This document shows, piece by piece, positions 6,232 to 10,825 of a stretch of DNA of 10,825 bases. The stretch spans positions 1-10,825 of the forward strand of contig CAJQOR010000352.1 in the NCBI GenBank assembly GCA_905479965.1. The letters are read 5' to 3'. The stretch's first letter is position 1; the number at the start of each line of letters is the position of its first letter. The translations under genes and the position numbers were made by a program. Source of the stretch: an uncultured Rhizobiaceae group bacterium (GTDB lineage Bacteria; Pseudomonadota; Alphaproteobacteria; Rhizobiales; Rhizobiaceae). Under the pieces are notes generated by a model. The model did not search any database. It saw only the letters and a program-made list of their open reading frames with translations, and was not told the DNA's origin.

Positions 6232-6834
6232 ATGTCTAAATTTCAATTTCCGGAAAGTATAAAAAGCCGCCCTGTTTATGGCACGCTCGAAGCTCGTCCG
6301 GGCAAATCACACCTTATGATCGCAGACGCCGAAGGTGCTGAAGCAATCATAGATCTCGCAAAAGCAAACTCTGCCCTGATCAAAAACGCGCATATCATTT
6401 TTATTCCAAAGGGCACTCATTTCGGCGACACACTAAAAACGCTCAATCCTGCTCAATATTATGAAGGTCCAAGTTATGAGGCTTCTGTGACACGCCTGCA
6501 ACGCGTTTTATCGGATGCGTCAATGGGTACTCAAGTCTATCTCGCAGGTACAGAGGGTTTGATGGGGCAAGCGCAAAACGAATGTATGAATGCCGGCATC
6601 CCACATACTGCTATCCAAACAGAACATCGCGGCTCTGTGGCGAGACGTATGCAGTGCGTGCATTGTAAGGGAATTACAGAGGATGTTTTAACGGATCCCT
6701 TTGTTTGCTCCCATTGTGGTCTGAATTTATTCGTGCGGGACCATTACTCACGACGCCTTGCCGCGTATCAGGGTGTATGCATTGATGCGGAAGATCCGGG
6801 CAACGTACCTGAACAAGTGGGGCTTTATTCATGA
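6232..6834 (+). CDS. dmmA: Dimethylamine monooxygenase subunit DmmA-like (zinc-ribbon)
   Basis: This 200-aa protein starts at ATG 6232 (MSKFQFPESIKSRP); GGAG lies about 11 bases upstream. A TTG at 6208 would add 8 unlikely residues. The C-terminal part has two CxxC pairs, Cys142/145 and Cys159/162, 13 residues apart: a zinc ribbon or other metal knuckle. Just before it, QVYLAGTEGLMGQAQNEC (101-118) and AGIPHTAIQTEH (121-132) resemble the nucleotide-binding end of ferredoxin-reductase domains. The family is assigned by its place in the dmmD-A-B-C order and by size and zinc-ribbon character. With DmmB and DmmC it forms the NAD(P)H-dependent enzyme converting dimethylamine to methylamine and formaldehyde. 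Its own role is not settled. Its stop overlaps the dmmB start by ATGA, so the two are coupled. Confidence 0.8.
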   Translation: MSKFQFPESIKSRPVYGTLEARPGKSHLMIADAEGAEAIIDLAKANSALIKNAHIIFIPKGTHFGDTLKTLNPAQYYEGPSYEASVTRLQRVLSDASMGTQVYLAGTEGLMGQAQNECMNAGIPHTAIQTEHRGSVARRMQCVHCKGITEDVLTDPFVCSHCGLNLFVRDHYSRRLAAYQGVCIDAEDPGNVPEQVGLYS

Positions 6835-7817
6835 GTGCATCACCTCAAAAAACCAAGGCTGGCGCTGAGAAAATTAACGTGATTGTTTCTGACATCATAC
6901 CGCTAAATGACTTAGTGACACGTTTTGAATTTAAGCGTGCGGATGACTCTGACTTCCCAACATTTTCCGGCGGTGCCCATACGGTGATTGAAATGGACGA
7001 TGAAAATATCAAGCGTCTTAATCCATATTCACTTATGTCAGACCCAGCCGACCAAAGCAGATACGCAATTTCTGTGCGACGCGATGATGAAGGACGAGGC
7101 GGATCGCTCTTCATGCATAACAAAGTTTCTTTGGGCGATAAGATGGTATTAAGCTATCCTGTAAATCTATTTACGCTTGATCTACGCGCTCGAAAGCATC
7201 TTTTTCTTGCTGGCGGTATTGGCATAACACCATTTCTTGCTCAAATTAAACAGCTTGATCGCAGTAATGGCCATTGGGAATTACATTATTCCTGCCGTTC
7301 AAAATCCCTAAATAGCTATGTAGATGAACTCACAGCAAAACATAAGAACAATGTGAACATCTATTATGACAATCAAGGTCAAAAAATCGATCTTGAAAAC
7401 TTGCTGGATGGGCAGCCACTCGGCACCCATATTTATATATGCGGTCCGAAGGGCATGATCGAATGGGCGCGCAAAGTTGCCGCTGATGCCGGTTGGCCAC
7501 AAGAGAGTATTCATTATGAGGAATTTTTAGCACCTGCGCCTGGCAAACCGTTTGAAGTCAAGCTGGCTGTTTCTGATAAAACCATTCAAGTTAGTGAACA
7601 TGAAAGTTTGCTTGAAGCCATAGAAAGAGAAGGTGTTGATGCGCCTTATCTTTGCCGTGGTGGCGCTTGCGGCCAATGTGAAACAAATGTGGTCGACTAT
7701 GACGGAGAATTTCTACACCGCGACCATTGGCTTGAAGAGAATGAACATCAATCTGGTGAGAAGATTATGCCCTGTGTTTCACGCTTTGAGGGCAAGACCC
7801 TTGTACTCGATAGATAG
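6831..7817 (+). CDS. dmmB: Dimethylamine monooxygenase reductase subunit (flavin, NAD(P)H and 2Fe-2S; PDR/VanB type)
   Basis: This 328-aa protein is a phthalate-dioxygenase-reductase-like electron carrier with three domains in order. The flavin-binding barrel (about 14-115) holds LNPYSL (63-68), the RxYS-type flavin motif with Asn in place of the first Arg. The NAD(P)H domain (about 120-230) has GGIGITPF (128-135) and CGPKGM (204-209). The C-terminal plant-type ferredoxin (about 240-328) has Cys275, Cys280, Cys283 (CRGGACGQC) and Cys315 as the 2Fe-2S ligands. It should pass electrons from NAD(P)H to the DmmC haem. It starts at ATG 6831, overlapping the dmmA stop by four bases, and its stop overlaps the dmmC ribosome site. 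Confidence 0.92.
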   Translation: MSASPQKTKAGAEKINVIVSDIIPLNDLVTRFEFKRADDSDFPTFSGGAHTVIEMDDENIKRLNPYSLMSDPADQSRYAISVRRDDEGRGGSLFMHNKVSLGDKMVLSYPVNLFTLDLRARKHLFLAGGIGITPFLAQIKQLDRSNGHWELHYSCRSKSLNSYVDELTAKHKNNVNIYYDNQGQKIDLENLLDGQPLGTHIYICGPKGMIEWARKVAADAGWPQESIHYEEFLAPAPGKPFEVKLAVSDKTIQVSEHESLLEAIEREGVDAPYLCRGGACGQCETNVVDYDGEFLHRDHWLEENEHQSGEKIMPCVSRFEGKTLVLDR

Positions 7818-7826
7818 GAGAGCAAG

Positions 7827-8894
7827 ATGACAATTCAATTTAATAAAGAAACGTTTCGCGACGATTATACTTTCAAGAATTCAGATTGGGCCATCAAGCG
7901 CTTTCCGTTTCCTTTCCATGAAGATAGCTACATGTATTCCGTAAATATGGAACAGCATCGTGGAGGACCAGAAGGTTCCGTTTATGAAAAGCGTTTTGAT
8001 GTCGATGAACACTATATTGCCGAGATGAAAGATCGCGCAATGGTGTTGGCAGATGATCCGCTACGCTGTCAATCACTGCCCCATATGACACTCGCAGGCT
8101 GGGATCTTTTGGAGCTTATTATGGTTTCCAAATCAGAAGATTATCCTGATTTATTTGAATTGCACCGCAATGGAAATGAGTGGCGCTGGATTAATAAGCC
8201 TTTGGACATTGATGATACATTTACCTTCCTTGATGAAACCACTTTGCCATATGGCCCGATGGAATACATCACGCGCCAAACCCAGGGCGATTTTTGTGTC
8301 CTTGACCAACGTGACAACAATCTCTGGATGGATGCAGGCACGGTCACCACTCAAGCTGACTGGTCGCTCGATTTTGACATCGGCATGAATTTTTTTGAAT
8401 GGCATGCCCCTGTTCCACTTGCGCATGAAAAAGGTATTTTTGTCCGGGCTTTAAAATTTCTGCTCAACATTCAGCAAGGAGCCCCTGCCCGTCGTCTGAA
8501 TTGGACAATGACAGTTAACCCGCTTCTTGATACATCTCCGGAAAACTATCACAAATGGGGTGTTCAAAAAACTACACTCGCGCCCGAAAATGTTGGCCAA
8601 AAACAGCATTTACGCGTGGAACTACAAACCTTCTTCCGATTGCCGCGTTCCAATGCCTTGGTTTTTCCAATTCGTTGCTATCTGATTGCCTTTGAAGACA
8701 TTGTTTCCGTACCTAAATGGGGTCGCCGCTTACACCGGGTAATTCGTGACCTTCCAGATGAGCTTGCAACTTACAAAGGCTTTATCGACAACCGTCCCAT
8801 GATGCTGGATTACCTATCACAATTTGATGATGGACAACCCACTTCTTTTGGCGTTTGGCCGGATTTAGAAACCGAACCAGCACTTCAGAAATAG
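7827..8894 (+). CDS. dmmC: Dimethylamine monooxygenase haem-dependent oxidative N-demethylase subunit (DUF3445)
   Basis: This 355-aa protein matches the DUF3445 family, now described as haem-dependent oxidative N-demethylases. Characteristic stretches are MTLAGWDLLELIMVSK (87-102), the Asn/Trp-rich RRLNWTMTVNPLLDTSPEN (222-240) and LRVELQTFFRLPRSNALVF (262-280), which is the family's most recognisable block. It has no transmembrane segment and should be cytoplasmic. It is expected to be the catalytic subunit that oxidises one methyl group of dimethylamine, using electrons from DmmB. AGGAG lies 6 bases before ATG 7827, overlapping the dmmB stop. Its 3' end lies in a 20-bp tandem duplication. 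No clear terminator follows in the 60 bases before the facing regulator gene. Confidence 0.88.
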   Translation: MTIQFNKETFRDDYTFKNSDWAIKRFPFPFHEDSYMYSVNMEQHRGGPEGSVYEKRFDVDEHYIAEMKDRAMVLADDPLRCQSLPHMTLAGWDLLELIMVSKSEDYPDLFELHRNGNEWRWINKPLDIDDTFTFLDETTLPYGPMEYITRQTQGDFCVLDQRDNNLWMDAGTVTTQADWSLDFDIGMNFFEWHAPVPLAHEKGIFVRALKFLLNIQQGAPARRLNWTMTVNPLLDTSPENYHKWGVQKTTLAPENVGQKQHLRVELQTFFRLPRSNALVFPIRCYLIAFEDIVSVPKWGRRLHRVIRDLPDELATYKGFIDNRPMMLDYLSQFDDGQPTSFGVWPDLETEPALQK

Positions 8895-8916
8895 ATCCAG
8901 CGCTTCAGAAATAGAT
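8877..8916. repeat. 20-bp tandem direct repeat spanning the dmmC stop codon
   Basis: Units 8877-8896 and 8897-8916 are identical except for one base (A at 8882, G at 8902). The first unit holds the last five codons and the TAG stop; the second is noncoding. It looks like a recent slippage duplication. Confidence 0.85.
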
Positions 8917-8954
8917 ATTGAGCAGAATATAGACGTCGTCTGATTTGCCGGAGC

Positions 8955-9602
8955 CTAACCAATGATTTGTGGATAACTAATCACAGAAACATACCTGGCA
9001 GGTAGTTTAATCAGTTTTTCAGGCCCATGCGGACAATCTGCATCAAAAAACAGCGTATCTCCCGCTTGAAGATGGAAAAATTCATCGCCATGTCGATAAT
9101 CGACTGCACCTTCCAGCATGTAAATAGTCTCGATACCTCCATGTTGAAACGCATCGAAAACATCGGAGGAACTTGTGAGTGTTATTAGGTAAGGCTCAAC
9201 AATCACACCGCTGGAATTTGAGCCTATATGCCCAAGCAAATTGTATTGGTGGCCTGCGCGCGTCCCCTCGCGATCGATTTCGACACCTTCGCCTGCTTTC
9301 GTATGGACTGCTTCGCGTTTTTCTTCATATTGTTTAAAGAATGACGTGAGAGGAACGCGCAGCGCATCAGCTAATGCTTGCAGTGTTGATAGTGATGGGG
9401 ATGTATTACCGTTTTCAATTTTTGACAGCATTCCGATCGATAAACCGGTTAGGTTGGAAAGATCAGCAACTGTGATGCCTTGTTGTTTGCGATAAGCTTT
9501 TACTTCCCGCCCAATCGCGACTTCAAGTATTTGAGATCGCTCACCTCGAACATTATGAGGGTTCTGGTTTAAAATTTGTTGGGTTTGGGATGTCGCGACC
9601 AT
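8955..9602 (-). CDS. XRE-family transcriptional regulator with C-terminal cupin domain
   Basis: This 215-aa protein has an N-terminal helix-turn-helix of the XRE type (about 29-90: IGREVKAYRKQQGITVADLS, then SIGMLSKIENG at 55-65 as recognition helix, and PSLSTLQALADAL). Its C-terminal cupin (about 136-210) shows the metal-type pattern QHGGIETIYMLEGAVDY (153-169) with His154 and Glu158, and AGDTLFFDADCPH (180-192) with His192. Such regulators commonly sense a small metabolite in the cupin barrel. I start at ATG 9602, which has AGGA 9 bases upstream; a TTG one codon earlier at 9605 is possible. It faces the end of dmmC and diverges from the GlxA-type regulator, so control of the amine operons is plausible but unproven. 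Confidence 0.88.
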   Translation of the reverse strand: MVATSQTQQILNQNPHNVRGERSQILEVAIGREVKAYRKQQGITVADLSNLTGLSIGMLSKIENGNTSPSLSTLQALADALRVPLTSFFKQYEEKREAVHTKAGEGVEIDREGTRAGHQYNLLGHIGSNSSGVIVEPYLITLTSSSDVFDAFQHGGIETIYMLEGAVDYRHGDEFFHLQAGDTLFFDADCPHGPEKLIKLPARYVSVISYPQIIG

Positions 9603-9695
9603 CAATGTGCATCCTTTTTTCTATAGATAAGCTGATTTCTCGTTTTTAAAGTGCAAGAATTGAGAAGCATTACGTTTCCTGTTAGTGATTAATAT
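9603..9695. promoter_or_regulatory. Divergent spacer between the two regulator genes
   Basis: This 93-base AT-rich spacer must hold the promoters of both regulators. Only a weak TTCTC/GAGAA dyad is visible and no convincing -10/-35 pair. The ribosome site before the right-hand gene is poor. Confidence 0.4.
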
Positions 9696-10700
9696 ATGAC
9701 TGATACGAATAATACAAAAATTGGGTTCCTTTTATTTCCAGGTTTTCCAATGGCGTGTTTAACTTCAATGATTGAGCCATTGCGTGCCGCCAATGAAATT
9801 ACCGGAACTGAAACATTCTCTTGGGAACTACTTGGGGAAACATTGGACGCTGTTGATTCAAGTGCTAATGTTAAGTTTGAGTGTCATGCAGCGTTAACTC
9901 GTGAATTTCAAGCAGATTTTCTATTTATTCTGAGTTCGCCCCAAAGCAAATTTGAAAATAGCAATTCCGGCAATGCAATCCTTCGAAGCCTAATGCGGCA
10001 CGGAACAACCATTGGCGGAATTAGTGGCGGTGTTTTCCCCTTAGTGCGGGCAGGACTTCACAATGATCGCCCAGTTTCAGTTCATTGGTGTTATAAGTCA
10101 GCATTCCAGAACGAATTCGAGACGGTGATTGCGTCCGATAAAGTTATCGAAAATCACGCAAACTGTATAACAATATCTGGAGCCACCGCAGCCTTTGATA
10201 TTGCGCTTAAACTCATTGAACAAAGACTAGATAGAGTGATTGCAACTGAGGTTGCCTGCTGGTTTCAACACCCGATGATGCGCAGTGAAAATGTGGGGCA
10301 GATCACGCCAATACCTCAAAACCCTACTACAGACGACACGCTGCCAAAGCCCGTATTTGATGCGATTGAGCTGATGACAAAAGACCTTTCAGCACCGGTA
10401 TCTGTCGCAAAGATTGCGCATAAACTTTCAATTTCTCCGCGACAGGTAGAGCGGTTATTCAAACGAGTTACGGGTCGCAACCCAACACATTATTACCGGA
10501 CTATGCGAATGAACGCGGCACGGCAATTGATCATATACACCAATCAATCAATTGCAAATATCAGCCAATCAGTTGGATATTCATCTTCTGCAACGCTCAC
10601 AAAATACTATGAACTTGAATTTGGCATTTCACCCAAGGAAGAACGAAGCCGCATTAATCTTTACCGTGCTGAGGGCAACAAATCATTACCAATGGCGTGA
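9696..10700 (+). CDS. GlxA-type AraC-family transcriptional regulator (DJ-1/PfpI-like sensor plus AraC HTH)
   Basis: This 334-aa protein has an N-terminal DJ-1/PfpI-like domain (about 8-195), starting IGFLLFPGFPMACLTSMIEPLRAAN and including GGISGGVFPLVRAGL (107-121). Ser110 occupies the nucleophile-elbow position, where many relatives carry Cys, so it is probably a ligand-sensing rather than catalytic domain. The C-terminal AraC DNA-binding domain (about 218-325) has two helix-turn-helix units: VAKIAHKLSISPRQVERLFK (237-256) and SIANISQSVGYSSSATLTKY (285-304). Relatives include regulators of glycine betaine, carnitine and related N-methyl compounds, so activation of amine catabolism by a methylated amine is a reasonable inference. 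ATG 9696 is chosen because it aligns with the family start, although the ribosome site is weak. Confidence 0.88.
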   Translation: MTDTNNTKIGFLLFPGFPMACLTSMIEPLRAANEITGTETFSWELLGETLDAVDSSANVKFECHAALTREFQADFLFILSSPQSKFENSNSGNAILRSLMRHGTTIGGISGGVFPLVRAGLHNDRPVSVHWCYKSAFQNEFETVIASDKVIENHANCITISGATAAFDIALKLIEQRLDRVIATEVACWFQHPMMRSENVGQITPIPQNPTTDDTLPKPVFDAIELMTKDLSAPVSVAKIAHKLSISPRQVERLFKRVTGRNPTHYYRTMRMNAARQLIIYTNQSIANISQSVGYSSSATLTKYYELEFGISPKEERSRINLYRAEGNKSLPMA

Positions 10701-10825
10701 TACTACTTTGCAGATTTTATGGCCACAACCAAAGCATGATGTAAAGATGCAGCGGAAGATCTTGGGCCTAACACAGAGATATGATCACTATCACGCATGA
10801 TGACAAAACAACTTAAATGCTCGAT
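10701..10825. other. Right-edge sequence with no confident gene
   Basis: A minus-strand frame is open from the window edge to a TAG at 10705-10703, giving 40 residues ending SAASLHHALVVAIKSAK. It could be the tail of a gene convergent with the GlxA-type regulator. I recognise no family, and 40 open codons alone are weak evidence. GCATGATG occurs twice (about 10734 and 10794). No terminator is clear. Confidence 0.25.

Noticed and set aside
8895..8954. Terminator between the convergent dmmC and XRE-cupin genes
   Set aside because: Only a 5-bp AGACG/CGTCT dyad with a 1-base centre is present and no T-tract, which is too weak to call.
10552..10800. 82-codon plus-strand frame overlapping the end of the GlxA-type regulator
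   Set aside because: Most of it is a shifted frame of the AraC DNA-binding domain; no ribosome site and no recognisable protein.
1..10825. Mobile elements, CRISPR arrays, tRNA or rRNA genes
   Set aside because: No transposase or integrase frame, no regularly spaced repeats, and no recognisable RNA gene structure was seen.

Overview
The window is a methylated-amine catabolism island, almost certainly from an alphaproteobacterium. Gene content and order resemble the clusters known from marine Rhodobacterales/roseobacters and methylotrophic Rhizobiales. Base composition looks only moderately GC (mid-40s % by eye, not computed), which is low for a typical Ruegeria, so I do not name a genus. I see no insertion sequence, tRNA, rRNA or CRISPR array.

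Left third (minus strand): mgsA-mgsB-mgsC, the three split glutamate-synthase-like subunits of N-methylglutamate synthase, are followed by the first 12 codons of gmaS (gamma-glutamylmethylamide synthetase), which runs off the left edge. These enzymes turn monomethylamine into gamma-glutamylmethylamide and then N-methylglutamate. A strong terminator hairpin separates mgsC from gmaS. Centre (plus strand, divergent from mgsA): a divergent Amt-family transporter is followed by an unrecognised 56-aa single-span membrane protein and a hairpin. Then comes dmmD-dmmA-dmmB-dmmC: a GcvT-like folate protein, a zinc-ribbon subunit, a flavin/2Fe-2S reductase and a DUF3445 haem-dependent N-demethylase. Together DmmABC convert dimethylamine to monomethylamine plus formaldehyde. 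A second terminator-like hairpin lies between dmmD and dmmA.

Right third: a minus-strand XRE-cupin regulator faces away from a plus-strand GlxA-type AraC regulator. Both are plausible controllers of the cluster. The last 125 bases hold no confident gene.

Working model: amine enters (possibly by the Amt protein), dimethylamine is demethylated by DmmABC, one-carbon units are handled with help from DmmD, and monomethylamine is funnelled by GmaS and MgsABC into N-methylglutamate. N-methylglutamate dehydrogenase (mgdABCD) and the trimethylamine genes (tmm, tdm) are not in the window and would be expected nearby or elsewhere. The main pathway is known. The less explained items are the small membrane protein after Amt, two hairpins inside or at the joints of the operons, short AT-rich sequences repeated in front of several genes, and a reductase-like tail in DmmA.
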